DNA of 64,000 nucleotides from Ignavibacteriales bacterium (GTDB lineage Bacteria > Bacteroidota > Ignavibacteria > Tepidaquicellales > Tepidaquicellaceae). The translations under genes were made by a program, and so were the position numbers. Shown one piece after another: positions 32,435-42,048 of the stretch (within the stretch, counting starts at the first letter, position 1; each line of letters starts with the position of its first letter). The stretch is taken from positions 930,001 through 994,000 of the forward strand of contig JACKAC010000002.1 in the NCBI GenBank assembly GCA_020635255.1. The letters are read 5' to 3'. The notes beneath the pieces were generated by a model. It saw only the letters and a program-made list of their open reading frames with translations, ran no database searches and was not told where the DNA came from.

Positions 32435-34651
32435 TTATTTAAGTTTCATATATTTTAATCTCATTGAATTACCTACTACCGTAACTACGTCGCTAAATGC
32501 CATAAGCATTGCGGCTATGACAGGGCTTATAATTATCCCTATCGGAGCAAGTACGCCTGCCGCTGCGGGTATTGCCACAGTATTATAAAAGAATGCCCAG
32601 AAAATATTCTGCTTGATCACCCGCACGGTTTTTCCTGAGAGCTGTATAGCTTTGTAAATACTTTCCAGGTTTCCTTTTACAAGAATTACATCCGCAGAAT
32701 CTATCGCAATATCTGTACCTGTTCCTATAGCTATGCCGACATTTGCTTTTGCCAGAGACGGAGCGTCATTTATTCCATCGCCAATCATGGCAACATTCTT
32801 TCCCTGGGATTGTAAGAGGGTAATGATCTTCTGTTTTTCATCGGGAAGTACGTCATAGTAATAATTACCGATCCCAACTTCATCGGCTATTTTTCTTGCA
32901 TTCTTTTCGTTATCACCGGAGAGCATGATAAGCTCATAACCTGATTCCTGCAATTCTCTAACTGCTAAAATGGCTTCAGGCTTTATTGTATCTTCAAATT
33001 GTATCACTCCTGCAAGTTCTCCGTCTATACCAACATATAGGCTTCCTCGCTCTCCCTGTATTACCGAAGGAATGTTGTTGTCCGTTAAAAGCGCAGTATT
33101 ACCGATCAGTACCTCTTTGTTTGAAACGACAGCTTTCACGCCTTTCCCGTCAACGTTACTAAAGCCGGATGCATCCATAGGATCGATATTCTTTTCGACT
33201 GCGAATGTGTTTATAGAATTCGCGATGGGATGGTTCGACAGCTTCTCGACGGAGAATATATAACGTATTAACTCGTTTTCCGGGATGCCGTTGAGAGCCT
33301 TTATCTCTTTAACTTTCATTTCACCGCTGGTCAGTGTTCCCGTCTTATCGAAGCATAATGTATCCACTTTCTTCAGCTTTTCGATGGCTTCGACGTCATT
33401 GAACAGAATACCATTTTCCGCAGCCCTGCCCACGCCTATCACAACAGCCATAGGGGAGGCAAGTCCCAGCGCGCACGGGCAGGCAATTATCAAAACGGCA
33501 ACAGAGTATATGAGCGCATTTCCGAAGGGGACACTCACAAGGAAATACCATACAAGAAATGTGACAGCAGCAATAATCAGCACAAGCGGAACAAATACAG
33601 CAGAAATCCTGTCAGCAAGGCGCTGTATCTGGGGTTTGGAATTGGATGCTTCGTTGACCATGTCGATGATCTTTGAGAGCATTGTATCTTTGCCGACTTT
33701 TTCCGCTGATATTTTAATGAATCCACTTTTTAAAATGGAGCCGCTTAACACCCTATCACCTTTACCTTTCTCAATTGGTAAGCTCTCGCCGGTCATTGCG
33801 CTTTCGTCAAGTACGCCGTTTCCTTCAGCAATGACACCGTCCACGGGTATTTTATCGCCGGATTTAATAATGACTGTATCGTTTAATCTCACCTTCTCAA
33901 AGGGGACGTTAATTTCTTTCCCGTCCCTGATTACAATAACAGTCTTAGCCTGCAGACCTTTCAGCTTTTTAATCGAGGTTTGAGTACGCGCTTTGAGGGT
34001 CGATTCGAGATAGTTGCCGATCATAATGAACATCACGATCATAGCAGCTGTCTCGAAATAAACCTCGTGCGAGTTACTCAATGCTTCGATATTTAATCCA
34101 AGCAGGTGATTAGCAGCAATAACAAGGCTGTAGATATATGATGAAAGCACTCCAAGCACGATCAATACATCCATATTGGATGTGCCGGATTTGAGGGCGT
34201 TATATGCGCCCTTGATGAACTTGCTTCCGGACCAGAACACAACGATGCTGGTCAGAATAGTGAGTATTATGAGTGATACAGTAAATGGAATGGAGATAAC
34301 GTCGAGAAATCCAAAATGCCCCTGCATGCTGATGAACATGACTGTAAGAGCCAGCACAACCGTAATGAATATCTTATTCCTTTGTTTCTTTAGGGCGATC
34401 TGTTTTTCCTGCTCTTTCTTCTCGTCATCTTCCGTATCTATCACACTGTATCCCAGCTGACCTATGATACCCTTTATGCTGTCGAGGGAAATTGACTTAG
34501 GGGAATACTCTATGCTAGCGGTCTCGGAGTTGAAATTCACGGAAGCGTTCTGTACTCCATCGGTTTTGGAGAGGTATGTCTGAATGCTAGCCGCACAGCT
34601 TGCACAACTCATCCCGTCAATTTCCAGGTCTATTTTTTGTAAATCGTTCAT
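32435..34651 (-). CDS. copA: Copper-exporting P1B-type ATPase
   Basis: A 738-residue inner-membrane ATPase. One N-terminal HMA domain with GMSCASCAASI, eight membrane helices, the transport motif CPC in IIACPCALGLASP, TGES in AMTGESLPIEKG, the phosphorylated aspartate in CFDKTGTLTSG, the HP residue pair in LSNHPIANS and the hinge MIGDGINDAPSLAKA. The CPC plus the N-terminal CxxC define Cu(I) export. It starts at the base next to the folP stop, in a run metG-folP-copA, and is followed by an HMA lipoprotein. Confidence 0.95.
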   Translation of the reverse strand: MNDLQKIDLEIDGMSCASCAASIQTYLSKTDGVQNASVNFNSETASIEYSPKSISLDSIKGIIGQLGYSVIDTEDDEKKEQEKQIALKKQRNKIFITVVLALTVMFISMQGHFGFLDVISIPFTVSLIILTILTSIVVFWSGSKFIKGAYNALKSGTSNMDVLIVLGVLSSYIYSLVIAANHLLGLNIEALSNSHEVYFETAAMIVMFIMIGNYLESTLKARTQTSIKKLKGLQAKTVIVIRDGKEINVPFEKVRLNDTVIIKSGDKIPVDGVIAEGNGVLDESAMTGESLPIEKGKGDRVLSGSILKSGFIKISAEKVGKDTMLSKIIDMVNEASNSKPQIQRLADRISAVFVPLVLIIAAVTFLVWYFLVSVPFGNALIYSVAVLIIACPCALGLASPMAVVIGVGRAAENGILFNDVEAIEKLKKVDTLCFDKTGTLTSGEMKVKEIKALNGIPENELIRYIFSVEKLSNHPIANSINTFAVEKNIDPMDASGFSNVDGKGVKAVVSNKEVLIGNTALLTDNNIPSVIQGERGSLYVGIDGELAGVIQFEDTIKPEAILAVRELQESGYELIMLSGDNEKNARKIADEVGIGNYYYDVLPDEKQKIITLLQSQGKNVAMIGDGINDAPSLAKANVGIAIGTGTDIAIDSADVILVKGNLESIYKAIQLSGKTVRVIKQNIFWAFFYNTVAIPAAAGVLAPIGIIISPVIAAMLMAFSDVVTVVGNSMRLKYMKLK

Positions 34652-35494
34652 TTATCTCAGTCTATCTGCCACCCGGGCAGCTTTCTTATTCTCTAAAACA
34701 TCATGGACACGTATTATGTTCGCTCCGTTTACAATGCTGACGGAGTTTGCTGCAATTGTTCCTTCCAGTCTCTCATCAATAGGAGTCGGGAATATCTTAT
34801 CCATAAAACTCTTCCTCGATAGCCCCATCAATATCGGGTGATCGAGCTCCTTATATACAGCCAGGTTTTTTATAAGAGCAAGATTATGTTCGAGTGTTTT
34901 CCCGAACCCTATTCCAACGTCAATAATTATTTGCCTGATCCCGGCATTTTCCGCTATCTTGATCGACTCATCCAGGTAATCATATACTTCATTCACAACG
35001 TCAACGTATTGGGGATCTTTCTGCATGTTTTTTGGTGTTCCCTTTATGTGCATCAATACGCAGGACGCATCATACTTCGCTGTTATCTCCGGCATCTTTT
35101 CATCGAATCTGAACCCGCTTATGTCGTTCACGATGACCGCGCCCGCTTTCAACGCTTCATCAGCGACGGCGCTTTTGTAAGTATCGATCGAGAGGGGAAT
35201 GCCGACATTCTTTTTAAGCGCTTCGATCACCGGGATTACACGCTTCAACTCTTCATCCAGGCTCACGCTCTCCGAACCCGGTCTGGTGGATTCACCACCC
35301 ACATCCAGAAAATCCGCGCCCTCTTTTTCCATCCTTACAGCATCTTCAACAACCTTATCCATGTTCAATCGGGAATCGAAATACTTCCCACCGTCAGAGA
35401 ACGAATCTGGAGTGATATTCAATACTCCCATTATGTATGTGCGCTCAGCCAGGTCATACGTGACGTCACCGAATTTGTATTTAAAATCCGGCAC
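34652..35494 (-). CDS. folP: Dihydropteroate synthase
   Basis: A 280-residue TIM-barrel enzyme that joins p-aminobenzoate to the pterin pyrophosphate in folate synthesis, the target of sulfonamides. The family motifs are clear: MGVLNITPDSFSDGGKYFD (pterin loop), GADFLDVGGESTRPGS, SIDTYKSAVADEAL, IVNDISGF and the C-terminal VRVHD-like IIRVHDVLENKKA. It lies in a gapless run with metG and copA on the minus strand. Confidence 0.96.
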   Translation of the reverse strand: MPDFKYKFGDVTYDLAERTYIMGVLNITPDSFSDGGKYFDSRLNMDKVVEDAVRMEKEGADFLDVGGESTRPGSESVSLDEELKRVIPVIEALKKNVGIPLSIDTYKSAVADEALKAGAVIVNDISGFRFDEKMPEITAKYDASCVLMHIKGTPKNMQKDPQYVDVVNEVYDYLDESIKIAENAGIRQIIIDVGIGFGKTLEHNLALIKNLAVYKELDHPILMGLSRKSFMDKIFPTPIDERLEGTIAANSVSIVNGANIIRVHDVLENKKAARVADRLR

Positions 35495-37516
35495 CTAGCT
35501 CACCTCCGCGCCGGAGTCAATTTCCTTGTCCACGGTCACCAGCGTCAGCTTGCCGTCCAGCTTCGCCGCGAGAAGCATTCCTTCGGAAAGAACTCCCATC
35601 AGCTTCGACGGTTTCAGGTTATTTACAACAATTATCGATTTGCCGATTAATTCCTCCGGTTTGTAGTGCTCGGCAATGCCGGAAACGATCTGCTTCTCTG
35701 TATCACCGACCTTCACCTTTATTTTAAGGAGCTTCTGGCTTTTCTCTATCTTTTCGCATTCGATTATCTGCCCCACGTTCAGCTTCACTTTTCCGAAATC
35801 CTGTATCGTGATCAATCCCTCAGCCGGCTGACTTCCTTTGTCCTTACTCTGTTTGACGTCCTTTGACTCGTCTTCTTGTGTTTTCTCTTCCTCCATTTGC
35901 GGGAAAAGTATCTCGTTTTCGCCGATTTCGGTACCTTCTTTCAGGTTTACCTTTCCTATGCTGTCCCATGTCAATCCTTCGGTGCTTTGCTTCAGTATTC
36001 CCATTATCTTCCTGCTTGTGAAGGGAAGCACGGGGTATATCATTACCGCGGTCGAATAGCATGCTTCCAGGCAGTTATTGATAACGTCCGCGGCTTTTTC
36101 TTTATCATCCTTGACCAGCTTCCACGGTTCGCTGTCATTAAAATACTTGTTCGCCGCTCTCACGGCATTCATTGTATCGGTCAGCGCGTCTTTGAAGCGG
36201 TACTTCTCGTAATTTTCACCGGCGGAATTTGCATGCACCGCGAATTCATTCAACAGCACATTATCCGCATTACCCGACCGGGGCGGAACGTTGCCGTCGA
36301 AGTGCTTCTTCGCGAAGACCACCGTCCTGTTAATGAAATTACCGAGTATCGCCGCCAGCTCGTTATTATTCCTTATTCTAAAATCGTCCCATGTGAAGTC
36401 CGCGTCCTTATTCTCCGGCATAACTGCAGTGATGGCGTAGCGTACGACATCCGGCGGAATTTCCTTTAACACATCTTTAACCATCCAGCCGACGCCCTTG
36501 CTCTTGCTGAACTTCTGCCCGCCGACGTTCAGGAACTCGTTCGCGGGAATATTATCCGGTAGTACTACGTTGCCATAGGCAATGTTCATCGCGGGGAAGA
36601 TAATCGCGTGGAATATCACGTTATCTTTGCCGAGGAAATGCACCAGCTTTGTCTCCGGGTCGGTCCAGTAATCCTTCCATTTGTCAGGTTCACCGCGCTC
36701 GATGAAAAGCTCCTTAGTAGCTGAGATGTATCCTATAACCGCCTCGAACCATACGTAGATGACCTTCCCGTCGAAGCCTTCGATAGGAACGGGAACGCCC
36801 CACTCCAGGTCGCGTGTGTACGCTCTTTCCTGTAAACCCTTCTTAAACCACCCCTTGCAGTAATTTATCACGTTCGGCTTCCAGCCCTTCTTCGTATCTA
36901 TCCATTCCTCCAGCGCGCCCTGGTACTTACCAAGAGGGAAATAAAAATGAGTTGACTCCTTTACAACCGGGGTATCACCGGATATCTTGGAGCGGGGGTT
37001 TATCAGTTCGAGAGGGGAGAGCGAAGATCCGCAGTTTTCGCACTGGTCGCCCTGAGCTTCCTCATATCCGCATACCGGGCACGTACCCTCGACGAACCTG
37101 TCCGCGAGGAATCTCTGTTCTTTTTCCGAATATAATTGCTTCTCTGTCTTTTGCTCCAGCAGTCCCTCATTATAGAATTTCAAAAAGTACTCCTGCGCGG
37201 TCTGCCTGTGCACGTCCGTCGAGGTGCGCGAGTAGATGTCGAATTCCATCCCGAGGTCTTCATACGCCTTTTTATTAGCTGTATGATATTTATCTATGAT
37301 CTCCTTCGGTGAGACATTATCCCGGATAGCCGCCATCTCGATGGCAGTGCCGTATTCATCCGATCCGCAGACGTAGATGATATCCGTTCCCTGCAGGCGT
37401 TTGAACTTAACGAAAATGTCGCCGGGCAGTATAGAGCCCGCGATATGCCCCAGGTGCGTATCCCCATTGGCATACGTCAACGCCGAAGTAACTATATATT
37501 TGTTTTTATTACTCAT
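35495..37516 (-). CDS. metG: Methionyl-tRNA synthetase with C-terminal tRNA-binding domain
   Basis: A 673-residue class I synthetase. The HIGH signature appears as DTHLGHIAGS, the KMSKS loop as QKFSKSKGVGW, and a zinc finger as CPVCGYEEAQGDQCENCG, a two-metal type with 4 Cys. An anticodon-binding helical domain follows. A C-terminal EMAP/Trbp111-like OB-fold (residues about 570-673, FGKVKLNVGQIIECEKIEKS... SEGMLLAA) is linked by a Glu/Lys-rich stretch and allows dimerisation and tRNA binding. It is the first gene of the folP/copA run. Confidence 0.97.
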   Translation of the reverse strand: MSNKNKYIVTSALTYANGDTHLGHIAGSILPGDIFVKFKRLQGTDIIYVCGSDEYGTAIEMAAIRDNVSPKEIIDKYHTANKKAYEDLGMEFDIYSRTSTDVHRQTAQEYFLKFYNEGLLEQKTEKQLYSEKEQRFLADRFVEGTCPVCGYEEAQGDQCENCGSSLSPLELINPRSKISGDTPVVKESTHFYFPLGKYQGALEEWIDTKKGWKPNVINYCKGWFKKGLQERAYTRDLEWGVPVPIEGFDGKVIYVWFEAVIGYISATKELFIERGEPDKWKDYWTDPETKLVHFLGKDNVIFHAIIFPAMNIAYGNVVLPDNIPANEFLNVGGQKFSKSKGVGWMVKDVLKEIPPDVVRYAITAVMPENKDADFTWDDFRIRNNNELAAILGNFINRTVVFAKKHFDGNVPPRSGNADNVLLNEFAVHANSAGENYEKYRFKDALTDTMNAVRAANKYFNDSEPWKLVKDDKEKAADVINNCLEACYSTAVMIYPVLPFTSRKIMGILKQSTEGLTWDSIGKVNLKEGTEIGENEILFPQMEEEKTQEDESKDVKQSKDKGSQPAEGLITIQDFGKVKLNVGQIIECEKIEKSQKLLKIKVKVGDTEKQIVSGIAEHYKPEELIGKSIIVVNNLKPSKLMGVLSEGMLLAAKLDGKLTLVTVDKEIDSGAEVS

Positions 37517-37563
37517 ATGGGTAAATATACCGAAAATGGGGGATTTGTTAAATGGAGTCTTTT

Positions 37564-37595
37564 AACCACCAAGACACGGAGACACTAAGAAAAAA
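37564..37595. repeat. Short intergenic repeat-like sequence (CACCAAGACACGGAGACACT)
   Basis: The sequence AACCACCAAGACACGGAGAC followed by ACTAAGAAAAA sits between the metG start and the mrr stop. This phrase is one I associate with dispersed intergenic repeats in many bacterial genomes, but there is only one copy in the window, so the call rests on recall. Confidence 0.3.
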
Positions 37596-38507
37596 TTATT
37601 CGTCACCAAAATAGTCGCTATCGATTTTCTTTAATTCATATGTTTGTTGAATAGTTACACCCAAATTATAGTCGATCATAAGTTGTGCTAATCTTTCTCC
37701 GTCAATTAGAACTATTTTGGTTTCATTCTTAGGGGTATATTCTTTTGCTTCTTTGGTAAAAAATGAAGTTGTAATAAATATTCCCTTTTTAGCTCCTTGA
37801 CCTGCTAAAGCACCTACGAATTTGTGTAATTCAGGACGTCCGACTACATTTCCTGGCTGCCACCTCTTCGCCTGGATATAGATTATGTCTAAACCTAATT
37901 TATCCTCTTTAATCGTTCCATCTATCCCCTCATCACCCGATCTTCCTATAGCTTTTCCAGCATCCTTAATTGAACCTCCGTATCCCATCTTTACTAATAA
38001 CTCTACAACTAATCTTTCGAAAAAGGCTGGTGGAAGAATAATTACTTTTGCTATCAATTCTTGTGCTAGTTCTTTTCTGATTTCTTGATAAGAACTCTCC
38101 AATATTTCTTCGGGTGTTTGTTCTTCTCCACTTGTATTTATTGTCGTATCTTCAGTATCTTTTTTCGGTGTTTTAAATTCGACGAATTCAGGATACTGCA
38201 TCAAGAATTTATTTGTAATTCGGGAAGGTTTCTCATCTAAGACATTTAAACCTCTTTCTGTGATCTTTATAACAGCTCTTTTAGGGGTATCTAAGAGTCT
38301 TGCCTTTTTTAAGTAGGTTTTTGCCCAACCTGCCCTATTGTCAAAAATTGCTTGTCTTCCACTTGGAAGTAATTCCTTACGCTCTTCATCGGATACATTA
38401 AATTCATTTGCAAGATGCTCAACTATATCTCTAAATGAATGTTCCTTTTTGTCTGAAATGCTTTTCAGTAAAGGAAGCATTAAGGACTCATAATCTGGAA
38501 TAGGCAT
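37596..38507 (-). CDS. Mrr-like type IV restriction endonuclease
   Basis: A 303-residue protein with an N-terminal winged-helix Mrr_N domain (residues 1-90, PDYESLMLPLLKSISDKKEH ... KITERGLNVL), a linker with low-complexity charge, and a C-terminal Mrr catalytic domain of the PD-(D/E)xK fold: FFERLVVELLVKMGYGG, the metal-binding Asp in GDEGIDGTI (191-199) and the QxK motif in IQAKRW (211-216). Mrr enzymes cut methylated foreign DNA. No methylase is adjacent, as expected for type IV. The gene is more AT-rich than its neighbours, consistent with horizontal gain. Confidence 0.9.
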   Translation of the reverse strand: MPIPDYESLMLPLLKSISDKKEHSFRDIVEHLANEFNVSDEERKELLPSGRQAIFDNRAGWAKTYLKKARLLDTPKRAVIKITERGLNVLDEKPSRITNKFLMQYPEFVEFKTPKKDTEDTTINTSGEEQTPEEILESSYQEIRKELAQELIAKVIILPPAFFERLVVELLVKMGYGGSIKDAGKAIGRSGDEGIDGTIKEDKLGLDIIYIQAKRWQPGNVVGRPELHKFVGALAGQGAKKGIFITTSFFTKEAKEYTPKNETKIVLIDGERLAQLMIDYNLGVTIQQTYELKKIDSDYFGDE

Positions 38508-38631
38508 ACTTATTCTTTGTTAATAATTTTGGAAATTATCAATAATGAATTTAAAGTTCAAATACTTATAGTGTAAGAAGTGAAATTACATATTTTAATT
38601 TGTTATTTCCCTAGGTTTACTAATTTATTCC

Positions 38632-39039
38632 CTACAAAAACTTCTCTCTCAGCTCCGGGGTGGGCATACGGCATTCGTTGCGCTTGCCGAACCATTTATA
38701 GCGGTTATTTGCGATTATGTTGTAGAAAAAGTCTCTTATGAAGGGCGGGACTATTATGAAGGCATAGAGGATCTTCCATAGTCCGGGAAAATCCTTTACC
38801 ATATGGAGCGCGGCGGACGATCTTTTGTAGTATTTATCCCGATCTACGAGTATGAATGTATCGAAATCTTCGGTAGGGAGATCGAACTTCTTCAGGAGTT
38901 CCTGCCCGGCTTCGGATTGCAAAGCGGCGAATTTGAATTTATTGTACTTGTCGTGATCTATGATGAAGTTCACGGATGAGTTGCAGAAGTTACACACACC
39001 GTCGAATAGAACTATTTTATGGTTATCCATCTCACTCAT
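38632..39039 (-). CDS. DCC-family thiol-disulfide oxidoreductase-like protein
   Basis: A 135-residue protein with the DUF393/DCC signature: IVLFDGVCNFCNSSVNFII at the start, including DGVCNFC (D-G-x-C-x-x-C) which gives the family name, then FKFAALQSEAGQELLKKF, LVDRDKYYKRSSAALHMV and the C-terminal aromatic segment YNIIANNRYKWFG. It resembles a thioredoxin fold. The redox partner is unknown. A shorter start at MDNHK is possible. It is a single gene between repeats and mrr. Confidence 0.88.
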   Translation of the reverse strand: MSEMDNHKIVLFDGVCNFCNSSVNFIIDHDKYNKFKFAALQSEAGQELLKKFDLPTEDFDTFILVDRDKYYKRSSAALHMVKDFPGLWKILYAFIIVPPFIRDFFYNIIANNRYKWFGKRNECRMPTPELREKFL

Positions 39040-39096
39040 TTATATTAAACTAATAAAGATAAGTTCGAGATGAAATTCAAAAGGAAGGACACCGAG

Positions 39097-39120
39097 ATTC
39101 TTCGCTTTGCTCAGAATGAC
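39097..39120. repeat. Dispersed palindromic intergenic repeat, copy 2
   Basis: ATTCTTCGCTTTGCTCAG followed by AATGAC; one base differs from the copy at 11385-11408. It lies in the 190-base gap between the DCC gene and the AddB-like gene. Confidence 0.7.
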
Positions 39121-39168
39121 AAATGGGGAGGGATTATTGTTTGTTCTCCTTAGGAATCCGATGGAGAG

Positions 39169-39192
39169 ATTCTTCGCTTCGCTCAGAATGAC
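39169..39192. repeat. Dispersed palindromic intergenic repeat, copy 3
   Basis: Identical in all 24 bases to the copy at 11385-11408. The two copies in this gap are 72 bases apart, in the same orientation, and each is followed by CAAATGGGG, so the repeat unit may be longer than 24 bases. Confidence 0.75.
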
Positions 39193-39228
39193 AAATGGGG
39201 GAGTCCGATGGACAGAATGACAATATTG

Positions 39229-42048
39229 CTAGAGATTTCGGTTGCAGATGGTTTTGTAATCGCAGTATTTGCACCGCTCTTCCTCAGTGGTCTGCCTGAA
39301 TGGCGTGTCCCTGTCGAATATTTCCGCGAATAGCTTTTCGAGACGTTCCTCGAAGCCCTTCATCTGATCCAGTGTCAACTCCTTGCCGTTGTTGAGAAGA
39401 GTCACGCCCTCGCTGAGTTTCTTTATAGGGTAAATGCCGACCTGCACCTTTTCCCCGGCGTTCTTTTTGAGATACATGTACGCGTACAGGTATGCCTGGA
39501 AGAGACTGCTGTACCTGGGTTCCATGAACATCTCGGTGTAGAACTGGTCGCTCACTTCCTTCTGCGCGTGCCTCCACTCTACACGGCCCGTCTTGTAGTC
39601 TATTATTCTCACCTTGCCTCCGCATACATCCACACGGTCGAGCCGTCCCTGTAATTTTACCTGTGTATCGCCATCGGGGAATGTTACTTCGCTGTCGATG
39701 CCTTTCTCCAGTTCGCGTATGCTGAATGGCGCTGTCCTTTCGTCGGTCTCGAGTATCATGCCGAGGAGCTTCTTCATAATGTTTCTTGTGAGCCTGTTCT
39801 TTCCGCTGAGGTAGTCCTCGCCTTTGAATTCTATCTCGAAAACCTCCTCCAGTTTCTCATCGATTATGCTATGCAGCGAGGGGAAGTCGTCCGGTGTTAT
39901 GTCGCGTTCGATATAGTCCTCGTATATCCGCTTCAGCGTATTGTGGACGATGTTCCCGAATTGCCGGGGATCGATTATACCGTCCCTGTCCTCCGGCTCG
40001 CGCAGTCCGGCAATGCACCGGAAATAGAACTGGAGACTGCAATTTATATATGTGTTCAGACGTGAGGCGGAAAATTCCAGCTCCTTAAGCCGTTCCATTA
40101 TGTCATCGGATTTCTCGATCGTGATCTTCTCCAGCTTCGGCGCGTCGGCTTTAGCGCTCACGATATAATTATTGAGATCAATCTTTTTATTCTGTCTGCA
40201 CAGCTCGAATTCTAACTGGGGAATATACCTGCTACGCTCGCCCTGGTTGAGCTCATCAACTTCGGAGTTGTAAAATATAGTGAAGTTCCGCGCCCTCTGC
40301 ATGAGCCTGTAAAAATTATACGCATACCCGGAGTCATCATCCTCGAACGTCGGCAGTCCGAATGCTTTTCTTATACCTACCGGGATGAACGTCTTGCCGA
40401 GATCGGTTCTCGGGTAAGTACCCTCGTTCATCGAGAGCATATACACATTCTCGAAATCGAGCCCGCGCGTTTCGAGGACTCCCATTATCTGCAGTCCCTT
40501 CAGCGGAGCGCCTGTGAAAGGTATCTTTATCGAGCGGAGGGTCTTGAGCAGGATGCTCCACGCGGTCTTTGGCTCTATCTCATCTCCGAATCCCGCCATT
40601 AGTCCCTTCAGGTCTTTTATATGCTTTTTGAATTGCTCTATCTGGTATATCTCGAAGCCTTTCGCCCTGCCTTTTCTTCCGCGCACGTTCTTTTCGATCA
40701 CTTCGATTATTTCTTCAATGTAGTCAAACAGGTCCTTAGTTCTTTCAATTAATTTGAATATTCTATCGACGGCTTCGAGTTCGCCCTCAACCTGTTCCAT
40801 TATGAGTTCACGGTTGAAATAGACGCGCTTAGTATCGTCGAGCTTCTTCGTCAGCTCGATCGTTTCATCGAAATCGATGGACTTTATATACGGATGCTCC
40901 AGTATGTCCTTTACGTAGCGGTAACCGAACAGCGTATCCTTTCCCGTCGAGGCGGTTATCGTGTGCATGTCCTTCAAAAGCTCCATCAAAGTATAAAGTG
41001 ACGTATTACGGAGAGAGTAACCCATCGTGATATTTATCTCGGTGAACATATCCGGGAGAGCGCTCAGGAGGGGGAGAAGCAACGATTCGTCCGGCAGTAC
41101 GATAGCAGTCTGCTCCGGGTCTACACTCTGGAAAGATTCGTTTAACAGCTTGCCTAATGCCTTTGCCTGCCCGGCGCGAAGAGGTACGGCATATATGTCT
41201 ATCTTCTTTTCATCCGTTAGAAGCAGGTCCTCCTTGATTTCCGGCTTCTTTATTTCAAGGTCGGTGAAATTCTTTCGGATAAATCTGCCTGCTTCCTGTT
41301 TTTTATCGTCCGCGTAATATTTATCCGTGTCCCAGTATATCTCTGCCTTTCCTTTTTTGAGGAGCGTCTTCATGATAAGCATTTCCGCTTTAGAAAGGAT
41401 GTTGAACCCGGCAAAGATTATCTTTACGTCTATAGAATCGGAGATCTCCTCTATGTTCTCGGCTGTGTTCCGGTATATCAAGCCCTCGTACGCGACCTTG
41501 CCTTCCCTCAGCGACTCTGTGAAATTATCATAGGTCTTTCCCAGTAACTCCCATATGCGTGTGAACTTTTTCTTGGTTTCTGATATATCCTCATCCGAAA
41601 AACTTTCCCAGAACTTCTTGAAAGATTCAATTTCGGTAAGATGTAAGGTAAACTCCTGCTCAAGCTCTTTAATATTTTTTATACCGGTATATAATGCTCG
41701 CGCATTAACGAGGTTTTTATCTATGAGATCGTAATCCGATAATATTATTTCACCCCACGGGTAGAATTGGTCGAATGTTTCGTCCGGCTGGAAGTGCTTG
41801 TAAGTCTCGTAAAGCTCAAATACAAGCGTCAGAGGCTCGGCAACTTCATAGCCCGATAATTCCGTGATGAAATCGTTAATGGGAATAAGCTTGGGGAAGG
41901 TCTCCGTCTTGATGTCGTTTGCCGTGAGGTACTTTTCGAGAAATAGTATCATCCTCCGGTTAGGCACAACGATGCACACATCCTTGAGGCTGTCGGGATA
42001 TTTTGTGATAACTTCCTTTACCAGTTTATTTAAAAACGCGTCCTTCAC
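39229..42048 (-). CDS. addB: AddB/RexB-like subunit with Fe-S PD-(D/E)xK nuclease
   Basis: A 939-residue protein. The N-terminus (CIVVPNRRMILFLEKYL) has a helicase-like fold without a usable Walker A, as in AddB. The C-terminal nuclease (about 660-939) opens with EFSASRLNTYINCSLQFYFR and has the catalytic VRIIDYKTGRVEW (D and K of the PD-DxK motif). The iron-sulfur staple consists of Cys in INCSLQF plus the final EERCKYCDYKTICNR. It forms with the neighbouring AddA a helicase-nuclease that resects double-strand ends for RecA. It overlaps addA by four bases. Confidence 0.88.
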   Translation of the reverse strand: MKDAFLNKLVKEVITKYPDSLKDVCIVVPNRRMILFLEKYLTANDIKTETFPKLIPINDFITELSGYEVAEPLTLVFELYETYKHFQPDETFDQFYPWGEIILSDYDLIDKNLVNARALYTGIKNIKELEQEFTLHLTEIESFKKFWESFSDEDISETKKKFTRIWELLGKTYDNFTESLREGKVAYEGLIYRNTAENIEEISDSIDVKIIFAGFNILSKAEMLIMKTLLKKGKAEIYWDTDKYYADDKKQEAGRFIRKNFTDLEIKKPEIKEDLLLTDEKKIDIYAVPLRAGQAKALGKLLNESFQSVDPEQTAIVLPDESLLLPLLSALPDMFTEINITMGYSLRNTSLYTLMELLKDMHTITASTGKDTLFGYRYVKDILEHPYIKSIDFDETIELTKKLDDTKRVYFNRELIMEQVEGELEAVDRIFKLIERTKDLFDYIEEIIEVIEKNVRGRKGRAKGFEIYQIEQFKKHIKDLKGLMAGFGDEIEPKTAWSILLKTLRSIKIPFTGAPLKGLQIMGVLETRGLDFENVYMLSMNEGTYPRTDLGKTFIPVGIRKAFGLPTFEDDDSGYAYNFYRLMQRARNFTIFYNSEVDELNQGERSRYIPQLEFELCRQNKKIDLNNYIVSAKADAPKLEKITIEKSDDIMERLKELEFSASRLNTYINCSLQFYFRCIAGLREPEDRDGIIDPRQFGNIVHNTLKRIYEDYIERDITPDDFPSLHSIIDEKLEEVFEIEFKGEDYLSGKNRLTRNIMKKLLGMILETDERTAPFSIRELEKGIDSEVTFPDGDTQVKLQGRLDRVDVCGGKVRIIDYKTGRVEWRHAQKEVSDQFYTEMFMEPRYSSLFQAYLYAYMYLKKNAGEKVQVGIYPIKKLSEGVTLLNNGKELTLDQMKGFEERLEKLFAEIFDRDTPFRQTTEEERCKYCDYKTICNRNL

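Noticed and set aside
33285..33983. 232-codon plus-strand ORF opposite copA
   Set aside because: Antisense to conserved P-type ATPase motifs; Ser/Thr/Phe-rich translation expected from the complement of codons such as GGA and GAA.
34838..36469. Long plus-strand ORFs (270 and 197 codons) opposite folP and metG
   Set aside because: They lie antisense to two strongly recognisable genes with intact motifs, have no ribosome site and show low-complexity translations typical of shadow frames.
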